Counted from the first letter of the stretch, positions 21,866 through 35,040 are shown. The stretch is DNA of 64,000 nucleotides from Magicicada septendecula (GCA_034769895.1 CM068373.1:283245879-283309878); one strand, 5' to 3'. The notes: generated by a model from the letters alone, not told the origin. Program-made: numbers and translations.

Positions 21866-24800
21866 TCATATGGTATTTACCCATCTCTTTTTTCTCACGC
21901 CGTCATACACTATGAATGTCTGTTTACCAACTTGTTGTACTAGTGTATATGGTCCATCATACAACCTGAAAAATTTTTTAGCTGTATTGTTAATTCTTTT
22001 CCTTACTGGATTAGTTTTTAATAATACGTCTTCTCCCACGTTGAATTGTTGTAGTTTGTGTGTTCTGTTAAATCTCTCAACTCTCTTGTTTCCCCTTTCT
22101 ATTATCTGTCGCTTTGCGTATTCAATTTTCACACTTATTGGTACAAGTACATTCTGGTTGTCAGGTTTGATTACGTACTTCGTCCAAAATCTGTTCGGAT
22201 TTTTATCTTCTTCTAATTCTATTGGACTATAACTGGTTAGTTCACTGTAATTCTCGTTGATGGCTTTCTCGAGAAATGGTAAATATTCTGCCCATTTATT
22301 GTGCTGATTATGGCAGTACATTCTTAAATATTTACCTAGTTCCTTGTTAACTCTTTCTGCAAGGTTATCTTGAGGATGTCTTATGGATGTGAGTACAGGT
22401 TGTATTCCATTTTCTCTCAAAATTCTCTCCAATTTTTCACTCTGGAATTGTACACCCTGATCACTCAAGACCTTTTTCATCTTACCAAATGCTGGAATAC
22501 ATTTCTGCAGTAGTATCTTTAGAACAACCTTCGTGGTGGGTCGCATAATTGGGTACAGTCGGACTGCCTTGGAAAACACATCGATGCATACCAATATGTG
22601 TTTCACTCCTCGACTTGATCGTGGTAGTGGTCCCAGAAAATCCACTGCAATTAGCTCTCCCTTATTTTCTTTCTGGATGCTCTGCATTTCTACGTATGTG
22701 TGTAAATTCGGTCCTTTCACCGTTTGACACTCATAGCATTTCTTCACCTCTTTCTTGATTTTTAGAAACATATTATTAATAGTAAAATCCTCTCGCAGAT
22801 CAGGTAACATTTCAGAGCAGCAGCATGCGCTAAGCTCTCGTGTGCTGGTCGAATTATCTTCTGTAACATTTCGTTCGTCAGTACTATCTTCCAGTCTTGT
22901 CTTACTAACTTGAAAAGGATTCCATTCAGTACCTTATAATGATCCGGTAGCTGTTCTCGATCTTGCATCTCCCTTATGGTAACGTTCAATCTTTGTTGTT
23001 GTGCTAAATTTTTTAGCATTTGTTTTACCTCATCGTTCGCTTTAAATTTAATTGATAGCAAGTGTATTTCTTTCTTCTCGTTCGCGTAAACTTCTTCACA
23101 TTCCTCTGTGATGTATCGGCTTAATGTATCAGCTACAATATTGTCTTTACCTTTACAATATTTAATGGTGAACGAGTATTCACCGATGGCTAGAATCCAC
23201 CTTAATAATCGAGCATTTGTTACTTTGCATTTCAATAGAAAGGATAATGCTTGATGGTCGGTGTGTATCTCGAAATGAGTAACGTAAATATAATATCTGA
23301 ATTGTTTCAGAGCGTATACTATTGCGAGGATTTCTTTTTCTGATGTGGAGTAGTGTCTTTCAGTGCCTTTGAAGACTCTACTGGCGTATGCGATGACTCG
23401 GTGCTCTCCCGTAGTATCTTGTTGATACAGTACACTCCCTACGGCGTAGTCACTGGCATCAGAGTAGATTACGAACTTTCCTTCACGTTGAGGATGATGT
23501 AACATAATATTTTCCATGAATAATGTTTTCACTTGATTGAAGGCATCTTGGTGTTTCTTCTCCCATTTCCACTTCTGTCCTTTCTTCGTCAGCTCCAGTA
23601 ACGGTTGCGTATACTTCGCATACAATGGTGAAAATCTTCTGTAGTACCCCGTTAGTCCTAAGAATGCTCTTAACACTTTTGAGATTTCTGGGTATAGGAA
23701 AGTTAGTTATGCTGGATATTTTTGTAGGATCGGGTTGAATACCAGAGGAATAAATAATATGACCTAGGAATTGAATAGAGGATTTGATAAATTCACATTT
23801 TCTAGGTTAAGGGATATATTCGCTTGCCTAAACTTGTGGAATATCGTGCTTAGATGTTCTATATGTTCGTCTAGTGTTTTAGATACTACTAGAATAGCAT
23901 CTACAAATACTATGGTATATGGATCCACCTCAGATCCTAACGCTCTCTCCAGACACTTTACTATTGCAGCTAAACTCGTGCTTAGTCCGAAGGGTACCAT
24001 CCTGTGTTGGTACCATTTACTTTTATACAAGAAGGCTGTATACTTTCTGTTCTCTTTACGAATTGGAATCTGCCAGAAACTTGAGCGTAAATCTAGCTTC
24101 GTCAGATACCGAGCTCTCTCACATATGGAAAATAACTCGTCCGCAGTAGGCGCACAGTCATACTCTTTTAATACAATGCTGTTCAGTTCCCTCATGTCAA
24201 GGCATAGACGTATCTCACCACTCTTCTTCACCACCACTAGAGAATTCAAGAAGTTGCTGTTCGATCGCTCTATGACTCCATTTTCTATCATGTGACAAAT
24301 TTCCAGTTCAACCTCTTCCTCATATCGCATTGGGATAGGATACGTTCTCCTGATGACTTTCGTAGGGTCTGACACAACTATAGAGTGCTCGTATACTGTC
24401 GTCTGCGTCGGTACTTCACGAAATATTTCACTGTACTCTTCTATTAATTCGTGCAGTTTCTCTTCTGCCTGTCTCGTCATCCCTTCATCTGCTGCATTCA
24501 CATGTCGAGTTGGACCATATTGTATTGGTGGTTTGGACAAAACAATAGGTGTTTCACTTACCTTAGATTGCTCATGTTCTTCATTCATATTTATCTCATA
24601 CTGAGTGCCTTTATAATTACACTCTATCTTATTCTTCTTAATATTTATCTTAACATCTAGCATATTTAACAAATCAATTCCTAAAATACCATCGTATATT
24701 AATTTATTCATAATAATCATGGGATATGCCAATTCTAGATTTTTATATGTTAGAGTTACATATGCTTGTTGTCTAACTTTTTCTTTTTTTTGTGGCTGTG

Positions 24801-24974
24801 GTTAATGTTCATACCATTTACGGGTAATATCGCCGTATTTTTAAAATATTTCTTATTTCGCTGTATCCATGCAGAATTTAAAACTGACATCTGACTACCT
24901 GTGTCTACTAACAGTTTTATATCACAATTATAAATTCGAACAGTGACAATGGGACATTGTGTTTGTTTCTCCAC
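21866..24974 (-). pseudogene. Gypsy pol remnant (protease, RT, RNase H, integrase)
   Basis: Domain order on the minus strand: aspartic protease (DTGSQ, near 24,900), reverse transcriptase (24,730-23,770), connection and RNase H (FLGLTGYYRRF; SDASDYAVGSVL; near 23,670-23,200), zinc-binding region and integrase core (CYECQTVKG; IAVDFLGPLP; near 22,740-22,300), and a C-terminal chromatin-proximal tail to 21,866. This is the pol order of Ty3/Gypsy. The frame is interrupted several times. Confidence 0.9.
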
Positions 24975-25254
24975 TTGCTCTACATCCTGGTCAGTGCGTA
25001 GCAGTTCGTTGCGTGTATCGCTAGGGTAAATATTGTTTATTGTACAGCGCTTTTTCCGTCCGCTCTGTCATTGTTTCGATGTTGACGGCTTATTGTTCGC
25101 TTCCATTGTTCCTCGCTGCATCGAATTGTTGCCGCTTCCTTTCATTGCCTTTGTCGTATGATTTTGGAAAATTTTTACGATTAGACGACCACACTCCGCC
25201 TTCTTTAAAATTTTTTCCGTCATGCAGCTCTGTTTTCATCAGCTGATGGCCTTC

Positions 25255-26639
25255 TCATCGTTGTTTAGCCGTGTTCATTCGTTCGGTCTCTGTAGCTGTG
25301 CGCGTCGTTGTGTTGTGTATTGGTGGCGTATAATTCATTTTATAATTATCAAGGTTTTGTGTAGCGTTTTGCATTGATGTCTTGTCATCACGGTGATAAT
25401 TATAGTGGTGATTAGTGTGTTTTGGTTCCCAGTGTTGTGTGTTCTTACCTTTATTGATATTCTCCGACTGTGTCACAATGATTGAAAATCCTTCTATGGT
25501 TTTAATTCCCTGCGTATAAACTGCTAACTGAATATCTCTCTGGAAATGGTAAGATAACTTTGAAACAATTTCGTATTCTGAGAATATAGGTTTAAGATGC
25601 TTAACGCGTTCTATTTGCGCAATTGTGTACTGTTCTATACTCAGTTGTCCGTGTACGTTAAACTTTCCATATTCCAGTTGATCACGTACCTGCCGTTGAG
25701 TATGTATGTTCCAGTATCTGTTTTCAAAAGCATCGCTGAATTGTTGATACTTAGTGATGTTATCTCTAAAAATAGAGCACCATTGACTGGCTGAATCCAG
25801 AAGATGTCGCGTGACGAAGTCAATTTTCTCGTCGTCATTTATCGCACTGCCTATCTTCTCCATTTCTTTCTCCATTCTCGCTAGGAATTCCATTTACCAC
25901 CTGCGAACTTTATTCTGCTCTTTTCTTCCATTTGTGTAGGAAACATCACCATTTGATTCTGTCGTCTTCTCAGTTCACCTCGTAGTTGGTTCGTTTCCTC
26001 TTGGATCTCCTCTTTCATATGGGATACTTCTCCCGAACGGTCTTTCGTAGTCTCTTCAATTTTATTTTCAATAACTACGGTACGCGTTTCTATTTCTCTA
26101 ATTTTACTGGTATTTACTTGTGACATATTACTAACAGTTTAAATATTATCATCCTGTTCTCGCGTTATAGTAGTTAACTTATTATTTAAATCGTCATTTA
26201 CTTGTTTATGTGCTTTATTTATATCTTTTCTCCATTCGAGAAGCAATCCTTTTTGTTTTTTTTTTTCAATCCTCACTGCTTGCTCATGTAAGGCTTGTTT
26301 AAATTTATTCTCTAAACTATCAATACGTATGTTGGTGTCAACAATTTTTTCTGTTAACTCTTCTACTTTCCGTTATTTTTATGGGTTCCTGTTTAAAATT
26401 TTCAGCTGTTGTTCTAATTTAGTATTAAAATTTTCAGTTTGTTTATTTAAATTTTTATTTAATTCGTCCTTCAACTGGACATTGTCTTGTCTTAGCTCAT
26501 TTAAATTTGCTATTATATTTTCTGTTTGTTCTTTAAGTTTAGCATTTATATTTTCTGTTTGTTTTGTGCTTATTTCATCTACCCAAGCACGCATCATGGT
26601 CTGAAGTGCTTCCATGTTTAAGCTTGCTGGTGTTGCCAT
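25255..26639 (-). pseudogene. Gypsy gag remnant
   Basis: Three neighbouring minus-strand frames upstream of pol. The first is a long coiled-coil-like N-terminus with repeated Q-T-E-N-I/F-N units. The last (about 25,890-25,255) has a retrotransposon gag-like helical region (ASQWCSIFRDN; QFSDAFENRYW). I see no zinc knuckle. Assignment rests on position before pol as well as sequence. Confidence 0.7.
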
Positions 26640-26982
26640 GACAAATATTTTGTATTTATTTATTATGTTTTAGAATATTATTCTTATGGAACCGAATTAC
26701 AAATTTTATTTATTTATTTATTATTATTATTAATTATTACTTTTCTTATTACCATTCCACTTTACTATGATATTATTTCGTTGAGCGCCGGTTGTGTCTT
26801 AATACACAACAATTAACATAACATAAATTAATGTTTAATATAAGTAATTATCACATATAATATATATTTTTTATTTAACACACCTTTATTTTTTTTTAGA
26901 GCAACCATTTAGCTACAAAAAAAAATTTTTTTTTGTAGTCAAATGGTCGGGATCATGCTACACGTTCATGGGCGACAATTTA

Positions 26983-28566
26983 TAACATAACAAATTGAAG
27001 TTTATTTAAATTAATTTAACTTGTGTAGCCTCATGCTTTTGGGAGACAATTATTTATACAACGCAAGTTAACCAATATAATGCATTTATATATCGTGAAT
27101 TGAATTCATGGGTGTAATCGTAATAAGAAGACGAAACGTTATTTACGTTTAAAATCGTTCCATTATTTATTTATTTAAACAACATCTCTCAAATCGGACA
27201 TTAAACAATAACTCATTATTAAATCGATTGTACGAAGTTTTCGTACATAACTTATTGCTAACAAATTACATACATAAGTTATGTACAACTCTTATTATCT
27301 AATTGTAATTACTTTAAAAAGTTTATTTTGCTCTCGGCTTACTCATCGTGTGTTCATATTTTTGCAATTGCTGATTCATTGGCTTCAAAAAATGAATTTA
27401 CTTCTATTCAAACTTCTTTTAAATTACTTTGTTTTACTTTCTACTGCATATGCATTTTTTGTTTATCATCAAAGACTTTACTAATTACGTTAATTCAAAA
27501 ATTACTTATTTCTCTTATCATTTACGTTACTAAATTCTAAATTTGATACAAGCAATATTATTATAATTTTTACTGCTTTTACATTTATGTATCATTTATT
27601 TATTTCAATATTGGTTGAATGTCTTCCATTCAAACTTTAATTAGTGTCTTTCAACTGTCTGTAATTAAATGTTCTTTTATCACCTCCTTTGACGTGGTTA
27701 TTCATCTGTACGTCCTCCGTGTCCTCTGCATGTGCTTCTGGTCCTCTGGTCGTGTCCTCTATGTATGTTGATTAATAGTCGTCTCGTCTCACCTCATATG
27801 CTGCCGGTGTGTCCATAGACCTCATCGTATGTATTTTGTAGCTCTGGCGGTATAGCTAGTTGATCCTGTGACTCTTACGATAATTGTGAATTTGTGTCGT
27901 CGACTGACGTAGCCTCCTGCGGCAATGGTTGAATCGAGAAGAAAAAACTTTATTAGCGCGACTGGGTATTTATAGTCAGGTCGTGCAAAATTTCCTGTCT
28001 GAACACTTTTCAACTTGTCAGATTCTGTCGAGGCGTCACTTCCCCCCACTCCGGCTCAATTCACTATTTTCGCCTATTATCGCGAATTACGAAGTTTGTT
28101 TCACCTCACTCGATGCTCAATCGATCACTAATTTCTATGTGATTACTATACGTAAATTGCACTTCTTTTTTATGGTATTCACAAAAAGAGTTACTCATTT
28201 TTTACGTATAGTAATTGCACTTTTCGTCACCTCTGTATGTTTTTTAACATTTTATTTATCTGTAATTTCTACACACTTTGGTGTCTTTTGTTTTATCCTA
28301 TCGTACATACTTTTCTATTAATTAACAATAAACATATAACTATTCTACTTGAAAAGGGTAGGTTACATTTCAGGAACGGACAGGTTTCACACACACTAAC
28401 AAAATACGCGCGTACACAACGCTAGCGACAGGTGTGTCGAAACTGCATGTCCAGCATGCAGCTTATGCAATCTGAATCATGTTTATTAATTTATATTTAT
28501 TCATTTTTATTATTTATTTTATTTATTTAGGCAATGCACAGTATCATTACTGTTTGTACTATTGCA
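26983..28566 (-). repeat. 5' LTR of the Gypsy element (right copy)
   Basis: Near-identical partner of 19,918-21,535. Starts, on the minus strand, TGCAATAGTACAAACAG. The leader to its left (minus) contains AATTGTCGCCCATGAACGTG, placed where a primer-binding site belongs, and a related motif (AATTGTCTCCCAAAAGCATG) repeats just inside. Confidence 0.85.
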
Positions 28567-28594
28567 GTGCATTTCCTGTCTGTCTGTCTGTCTT

Positions 28595-28597
<3 letters not shown>

Positions 28598-28668
<71 letters not shown>
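28598..28668. repeat. (CT)n microsatellite
   Basis: About 70 bp of perfect CT directly beyond the Gypsy 5' LTR. The 79-codon frame across it is spurious. Confidence 0.95.
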
Positions 28669-28672
<4 letters not shown>

Positions 28673-29100
28673 CTTAATCTGTCCTCCACCGATACGTAAA
28701 CATTATCAGAAGGTATAGGTGGGACAATAATCATCGTAACATTTATCACACAACGTTTCGATCACTAAAAAGTTTATTTATCCTTCCAAATTCTGTCCAC
28801 CAGACGTGGTGGGTAAGTAAGGGTTTTTTTTTTACACAGTTTTCCTCAACTGTATTTAACTTTGTAGGTGGCGGTGGCGGCTTATTACTAACTTATTGAC
28901 AGGTCACGCTTGTTAGTGAACGAATTTTTTGCTAGCCTTTGACTTAATTTAATGTACTTATTTATTGTACTAGTGTAATTTACACACATGAAGACGACCA
29001 CAGATTGTTTAGTGGTGGACACGTTGTGTGATAAATTTTGCGATGGTTATTGTCCGACCTAACCCTCTCTTCTGATGACTTTGAATATCCGAAAAGAAAA

Positions 29101-29127
29101 TTGCACACACACACACACACACACACC
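29101..29127. repeat. (CA)n microsatellite
   Basis: Short CA tract inside the Penelope-like relic. Confidence 0.9.
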
Positions 29128-29159
29128 TCTATATATGTATAATGTATTTAATGTTTATA

Positions 29160-30050
29160 ATTTCTTTACCTCAAGATGTTTCCCTTATTTAGCACATGTT
29201 TCGGGAATCCTATTATTAACATCCTCAGCCTTCCTGATTTTATATTTTGTTGAGTATTTGTGTTTGGTTCGTTGTTTTTATGGTTTCCTGTTGGCTTTTG
29301 GTATTTTATACTGGTATTATTGTGTGATTGTGGTGTATATATTGGTTTTTTGAGTACTTTCGATGTTGCGTGCTTTGAAAATTGTGTCATGTTTTGTATT
29401 TGTTCCGGTATTAGTTTGTTTTCTGTTTTGTGTTTGTATATTTGAAAATTTCCCATATGTTCATTATGGTGCCTTTGTGTGGTATGTGTTTTATTAGTGT
29501 CATGTTGGTTATGTCTGGGTATTCATGTCCTGTGTTGGCGTGTGTGATCAAATTAGATTTACATATTTCTGGTTTTTTGTATGCATTTAGATGTTCTAAA
29601 TAACGTTTACCAGTTGTTTTTGTTTGTCCTATGTAACATACTGCAATCTTGGCATTTAATTTTGTTTATACCATTGGTTGTTGTATTATCTTTGTTGCGT
29701 GGGTAATTAAGTGTTTGTTAATTAATTTTTTAGTTTTGTATGGTGTTTTAATGTCTGTGTTTTTAAATAGTTTTTTTTGTTAGCTTCGTCTTCTTACTAT
29801 TTATGTATCTGAATGTGGACCATTTTTCATTGTTGTTATTATTTATGTGTTCTTCATTTTGACCAATTCTTAATGTTTAATTTTTATTTAATATTTGATT
29901 TTATTTTCTATTTTGTGTATAGTGTTTTTATTGTAACTGTTTTCATCAACAATTTGGTAAATTATATTTCTTTTTTTCTGTTTGTTTAGGGGTATTTTGT
30001 ACATTCTCTTGAATACTGAATAGAGAGCAGCTATTTTATGCTGTGGCTAG
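29160..30050 (-). pseudogene. Penelope-like RT tail and GIY-YIG endonuclease remnant
   Basis: Reading the minus strand, about 30,010-29,890 gives MYKIPLNKQKKRNIIYQIV, as in the thumb/linker of Penelope reverse transcriptases. Then TPYKTKKLINKHL, then GINKIKCQDC, then YIGQTKTTGKRYLEHLNAYK: the GIY-YIG nuclease core with its cysteine motif. It ends NMTLIKHIPHKGTIMNIWE. The pieces lie in different frames, so it is dead. A second copy of the last part is at 48.1-48.4 kb. The family's RT and GIY-YIG nuclease copy RNA into chromosomal ends or nicks; that role is family knowledge. Confidence 0.8.
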
Positions 30051-30191
30051 ATATAATGATGTTAGTGGATGTTGGGAACATCCGCTGGATGTTCCAAATA
30101 AGGGAAAACATCTTGAGGTAAAGAAATTATAAATATTAAATAAATCATACATACATCAAGAAATGGACTGTAGCAAAAAATGTTTTAATAT

Positions 30192-30192
<1 letters not shown>

Positions 30193-30257
<65 letters not shown>
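30193..30257. repeat. (CA)n microsatellite
   Basis: About 65 bp of CA ending in CACGCACGCACA. Confidence 0.95.
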
Positions 30258-30261
<4 letters not shown>

Positions 30262-30299
30262 GCACACATTTAGTATAGGTAGAAACTGGTGTAAGAATA

Positions 30300-30560
30300 C
30301 AACACAACACATGAAGAAGAAGGTCATCCACGCCTCGTCGCTCTACCATCTGCATTGTAGCGAAGAGATCTTTGCGTACTCTTTAAATGTGTATGTTTTG
30401 TGTTCGCCTCACACGTCGTGGTCGTTACTTTATGTTCACGCTGACCATGTCCGTAGCGATCTTTCGAATTACCAGTACACGCGAGTGGAAAGCTTACCTG
30501 TTCTTCTATATCTTGTTGTATTTCCCGGGTGGCGCCAAATTGTTTTAACTGAAAACAATT
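30300..30560 (-). mobile_element. LTR-retrotransposon leader remnant
   Basis: On the minus strand TTTGGCGCCACCCGGGAAAT at about 30,522-30,541 has the look of an LTR/primer-binding junction. It is preceded by AACTGAAAACAATT-like LTR end sequence. The following 200 bp would be a leader and includes a donor-like AGGTAAGC. The 131-codon minus frame across it (30,719-30,324) is not a recognisable protein. The matching LTR would lie to the right, but I cannot find its far end. Confidence 0.4.
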
Positions 30561-33500
30561 AAAATAAAAAAATAGGACGATTGAGCGTTCGTGGCTATGA
30601 GGGTATGGTGAATTCAAATTTACTCCCGCCACGTCCGAATTTCTTAATCTAGCTGTTAGTTCGCCGAGTTTCCGACGTGAGCGCTTACCGTCACTTTTGC
30701 TCGTCTCTATAATACACAAATCATATAATGCACTTTCCTATGAAATAAAGAACAGTGGTTACAACTCTGTACTAGTTTATTAAATTGTGATTAGTAGTTA
30801 TTCAGTATTATACAAAATTATATTTTGTTATTAAACAAATTTGCACCGGCGGTAAAAACAATTGTATCTCAAGGCTTGGCGAAATCGATTTTGAACGATT
30901 TAGTTAGTCAGACATGGCGTCTACTGAATGTTTATTTTCTCAATTTCGTTCAACAAATCTGGATTCTTTTGGTTTACGAAAAAATATCAATTTGATTACA
31001 ATAAAGTATACTACCTTACATTACTGGTACTTATATACTATAAGGAGTACTTACAATTTGTTCCTGAAGTGTTATAAATTGTGTTTCAATAGTTCGTAAT
31101 TTTTATTCAGGTTATTCTTCTAGTTCACATAAGTTTAGTGTTTTATTTTTTAATTAATCTTTGAAAGAAATAAGATCATCAGTTTATAGTGAGAGTTCAA
31201 AGTGTTGAGAGAAAAAACTAAAAAAATTTAATCCATAAATTCGGGTAACTCAGCAATACTTATCAATCAGTTGACTTATGGTGTAGTGTCATTAAGTTGA
31301 GATAGGTTGGGTCATCGTTTGGTCATCAATCTTCAATCATCTTGGGATTTAATCACGCCTTGCGTCTTTTTCGTATACGTTGACCGACATTTATTAATTT
31401 GGAATTAATTAATCTGGTCTGTTGCCTAGGTTGAATGTATTAGTTCCTCATCAGATAGTTTGGTTCTTCATTTTAGTAAATTTGGTTACTTTTGATTGTT
31501 TTAAATTAAAATTTGAGTCATTTACGGCTTGGCGTCTATTCGTCTCGAGCTTCAATAATGGACTAACTGTTTCTAACGGAATATTCATAAATAACGTTCA
31601 GTTGTCATGGTAACTGATTGACTCTCATTGGCTATTCATGACTTAAGACCATTGTTATAATATTTGAATTTTTATTCAAAATGACTAAATATCTTCTGAT
31701 TGCTATTATTCTTCGGCCTTCTTACCTAAGTATGAGATATTATCACAATTGTTCGTATTTTCTTTCAAAGATCATTTTGACATCCCTCAAAGCTGGGTTT
31801 GCTCATGTATTATGTTTTGACTATTATGTTGATATTATCTAATTACATTTCTTTCTTATTTTATGTCCTTAATTTAACATTTATCTCTTATTATGATCCA
31901 CTAATTATCATTAACTATTTACTTGCTTTGGATTTGCTAATATCCTAGTTAATTTCTTACAATTTGTAGTTATTGGTTTTATACAGTTAGGCATTTCATA
32001 GGCCTAGGTAGTAATTGGCTATATTTTCTTATTTTATACAAATTACATATTATTTTACCTTTATACATGTTTTGTTTTGTGTTACAAATGATTTGTTTAT
32101 TTGTTGAATTGATTTGGGTCTGTTTTCTAATAATTGTGTGTTCCCATTATTTTACAAAATCATGTTTTGTCTATTATATTCTAACTGCTTTCCAGTATTA
32201 TTAGGTTTGCACGTATTTATCTTTTTTCTTATCTATATTGCCATTGTTTATAATTTGTCTATTATTTACTATTCTCTATAAAATATAACACAACATATAG
32301 GCTTACGGTCTGTATAACTCTTTCAGCCATATTCCTACTCATAAACTTAATCAAACAAATCTTTTAACAGTTATTATGCTACTCTTGTTTACATTTTGTT
32401 TATTCTTATTTATTTTTTAGTGACAAACATCATCACACCATTTACTTTATCTAATTAACTATCCCTTTGAACATAGGATGTTTATTGATTTTGCCTTTAT
32501 ATTCTTTACCACACTTTTCCTTTTCTAAACTTCCTGGGATTTTTTCCCTGAATATCCTTGTATTCCTCATCTACACGTATTCTGAATCCTAATAATAACA
32601 ATATTCTTATTTTCTAACAATTTTCACCATTAACCTTTAGTGTTTATCACTGATTTTTAGGTGTCTATACCTATCAATAGGGTTTCTATTTATTTTGTGG
32701 GGTTTACACTGGCACTTTGCACTTTTTATAGTATTTAAGTGTTACTAGTGGGTATTCCCTAACATTAAATTCTCTTTCTCACTTACTCATGTTCACTATC
32801 TATCTATCTCTCACTTCACAATGGTTAGTTATACTGTTAACAAGTTCATATCATTATAGAGTTATTTATAATATTTACTCTCTATTTATTTGGTTAGTGT
32901 ACTTTGTTTGTCTTTACTTTATTGGATTTTAACAATTATCATCTACATTGATTATTTAGTTGATACGAATAATTATCATTTACATTTATCATTTATTGGT
33001 TTCTTGTTCATTACTTTATTTGAGTGTAACATTTCTCCTTTTCTGTTCTATATTATTCGTTTATGTCTTTTCATTTTTTTCTCATTTTATTTTATTTATG
33101 CTTTGTTTGTTTCCTTTTCATTTACCTTCTCATTTGATACTAGTTTATTTCATTTTATTGAGTCAATCGCTTGGGTTGGGTCATAGTCGTTTGTCGCGTC
33201 ATAGTCATTTTATTTTCATTAGTTTAAAAATTGTATATAGTTGTTTCATCGTTTTTTCCCTGGTATTGGGGTGGCTTGTTGGTGTTGTAACAGCATAGAT
33301 ATTTGTGTGTGTGTGTGTGGGGGGGGTGGCGTTGGTGGTGAGAAGGGACCTTTGAACCAAAATGGAACTGGCATTCTGCCGTCAGCGGTATGTTTATGGC
33401 CGGCCAATTGTAATGTTCAACGGTCCGAGTAACAATCATCAATATTCAAGTGTCCGCGCTGCCCTCTATATATACGAACATACGATACACTGTGTAGCAT

Positions 33501-33640
33501 GGAAAATACATCACCGCTATTAGTATATGCTTCAGTATGCAAGAGAAAGAACGATAGAGACAGAGCCAGAGACAGAAAGATAGACAGACAGACAGACAAA
33601 CAAACAAACAAACAGTTAGTATAGTTACATCATGTAACCC
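30561..33640. other. AT-rich, T-skewed stretch, no gene seen
   Basis: The plus strand is markedly T-rich from about 31,640 to 33,240. Open frames in it (32,890-33,298) are hydrophobic F/L/Y/I strings produced by that composition. It may be part of the LTR implied at 30.5 kb. (GT)n at 33,303-33,320 with a G run, and (GACA)n/(AAAC)n at 33,583-33,614. Confidence 0.5.
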
Positions 33641-33689
33641 TTTACCGTTGGCAATCGAGGCAACTCTTATTAGTCGTCATCCTCATTAT

Positions 33690-34300
33690 CATCAACCTCA
33701 AACGTTAGGCACATCCAGAACCTGTTCCGGGACCCAGTTCGCTTTTACCAGTCTTACACCTCTCTTCCTCACCAGTCTACATTCCATTACTAGCACTGGA
33801 ATACTGTTATCCCCCATTCTTCCCAAATGTTTGCACCACCTTCTTTTGTTGCACCTTAGCTAATCCAACAATGGGTCGACCCCCCCCCCCAGTTTCGTCC
33901 TTATATCCACATTCTTCTTTCTATCGAGAATGGTACAGCCCAGAATACTCCTCCTAAATTTCGTTTCCGGTACCTAAATCTTTGCTTTTTCTCTTTCTGT
34001 CATAAGTCTGGCTTCATCCCCGAACATCGAAACTGGTACTTTTACAGTGTTAAAAAACCTTATCCTTGTTTCCTTCTTTGTCTTATTTTTATCTTTGAAT
34101 TGTTTTACAGATTTTCCTAAATTGTTTAATTTTTTTATCCAAATCAATTTCCGTCCCATATGTAACGTAACATCCAAGTAATTGAAATGCTGGAGTTATT
34201 CCATAATCTTTGCAGCTATAACTATCTTACTTCTTACCGGTTGCTTCCCTCTGAACGCCATTGTTTTGGTATTGTCCACTGATACTTGAAAGCCATATTC
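33690..34300 (-). mobile_element. LINE reverse-transcriptase 3' part
   Basis: Minus strand from 34,295: QVSVDNTKTMAFRGKQPVRS, then HFNYLDVTL, then RKLIWIKKLNNL, FKDKNKTKKETRIRFFNT, VSMFGDEARLMTEREKAKI. This is the region after the catalytic YADD in insect non-LTR retrotransposons. Interrupted by stops (for example before VPETKFRRSILG). A homopolymer C tract sits at 33,881-33,891. Confidence 0.75.
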
Positions 34301-34582
34301 ACATGGCTAATATATTCAGATATTCAAATGACTAATATTACTGTTATTAATCAAAATTGTGTTCTCATTCCATCAGATGTGATATATTTTTTCCATTATT
34401 CATTTCAGATACGTTCTTGACACTTTTCTACAACGCTGACATGTTGAAACAAAGGCTACACTGACAGCAGAATTGCGACGACAAGAGAGGTATACTTCAC
34501 TGAAGGTAACAATTTGGGGTCGGTGGAACATGATCATTAATGAAGTTACCTGTTAGCACATCAAAACAAGAATAATAATCAC

Positions 34583-34652
34583 CTTCTTCTTCTTCTTCTT
34601 CTTCTTCTTCTTCTTCTTCTTCTTCTTCTTCTTCTTCTTCTTCTTCTTCTTC
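34583..34652. repeat. (CTT)n microsatellite
   Basis: About 70 bp of perfect CTT. Confidence 0.97.
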
Positions 34653-34669
34653 TTCATTTCAGGATTAGG

Positions 34670-35040
34670 TGACATCACCTGTTCCGGTCTCTATTTTCAA
34701 GCCATATTTTGCGTTTTCTCTTTTCCCTTTAGACACATATTGTAAAACTTGTTGAAGTAGTAGCCTTTTCGCTTCCATACTACCTATGTGTTCAATCCCT
34801 CTCAGCTTACATGCCTCGATTCCTGCATTTCTAGAGAATATATGCAATCCATGTATTATCACATCGTTTCTACTTCTATCGTTTCGTGTACATCCCTTTA
34901 CGTATCTCAAGAAATTGAACTTTGCAACTTTTATCTTTGTAGATACTACCCCGTGTTTTGAAACCGTATAAAAGAGAGGGGACTGCCATAAGCTTATAAA
35001 ACATAAGATTGATTTCAGACGATTTTTTGGCACTATTTAA
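34670..35040 (-). mobile_element. LINE ORF2 C-terminal fragment
   Basis: A 122-codon minus frame: KVAKFNFLRYVKGCTRNDRS, RNDVIIHGLHIFSRN, GIEHIGSMEAKRL, LQQVLQYVSKGKR. It matches the common C-terminal pattern MxFLRxVxGxTRxDRxRNxxIR...HIxRMxxxRLPxQxLxYxPKGKR, with a shifted final segment (the expected GRPRKRW is lost). Same family type as 33,690-34,300 and 35,845-36,330, same strand. Confidence 0.75.

Larger units (their letters stand above)
19918..28566 (-). mobile_element. Ty3/Gypsy LTR retrotransposon, broken
   Basis: A long minus-strand element with both LTRs (19,918-21,535 and about 26,983-28,566), a gag region (26,639-25,255) and a pol region (about 24,974-21,866) in the order protease, reverse transcriptase, RNase H, integrase. 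No envelope frame is visible. The two LTRs differ at roughly 2% of positions by eye, so the insertion is fairly young. The coding region is broken in about half a dozen places and the copy is a fossil. Confidence 0.92.
28718..30145 (-). mobile_element. Penelope-like element relic
   Basis: A minus-strand relic made of a C-terminal coding remnant and nested inverted arms. Arms: 28,718-28,770 pairs with 29,005-29,062 (TTTATCACACAACG and complement); 29,143-29,230 pairs with 30,055-30,140 (TATAATTTCTTTACCTCAAG and complement). Inverted and tandem terminal repeats are characteristic of Penelope-like elements. The 28.7-29.06 kb arms also hold decayed hammerhead strings (GAAACGTT; GACCAC...GTGGT). 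The reverse transcriptase body is missing. Confidence 0.75.

Noticed and set aside
29070-29107. CTGATGA ... CCGAAAAG string
   Set aside because: The core looks right but no helix II can form between the two blocks.
29195-29225. GAAACATG with upstream CTGAGGA on the minus strand
   Set aside because: It resembles Penelope tails, but the segment between does not pair into a helix II.
30324-30719. 131-codon minus-strand frame
   Set aside because: It spans a putative LTR/leader junction, has no recognisable domain and no homologue in the window.
32890-33298. Hydrophobic plus-strand frames resembling membrane proteins
   Set aside because: They arise from a T-rich composition (F, L, Y, I codons) in a stretch with no other coding sign.
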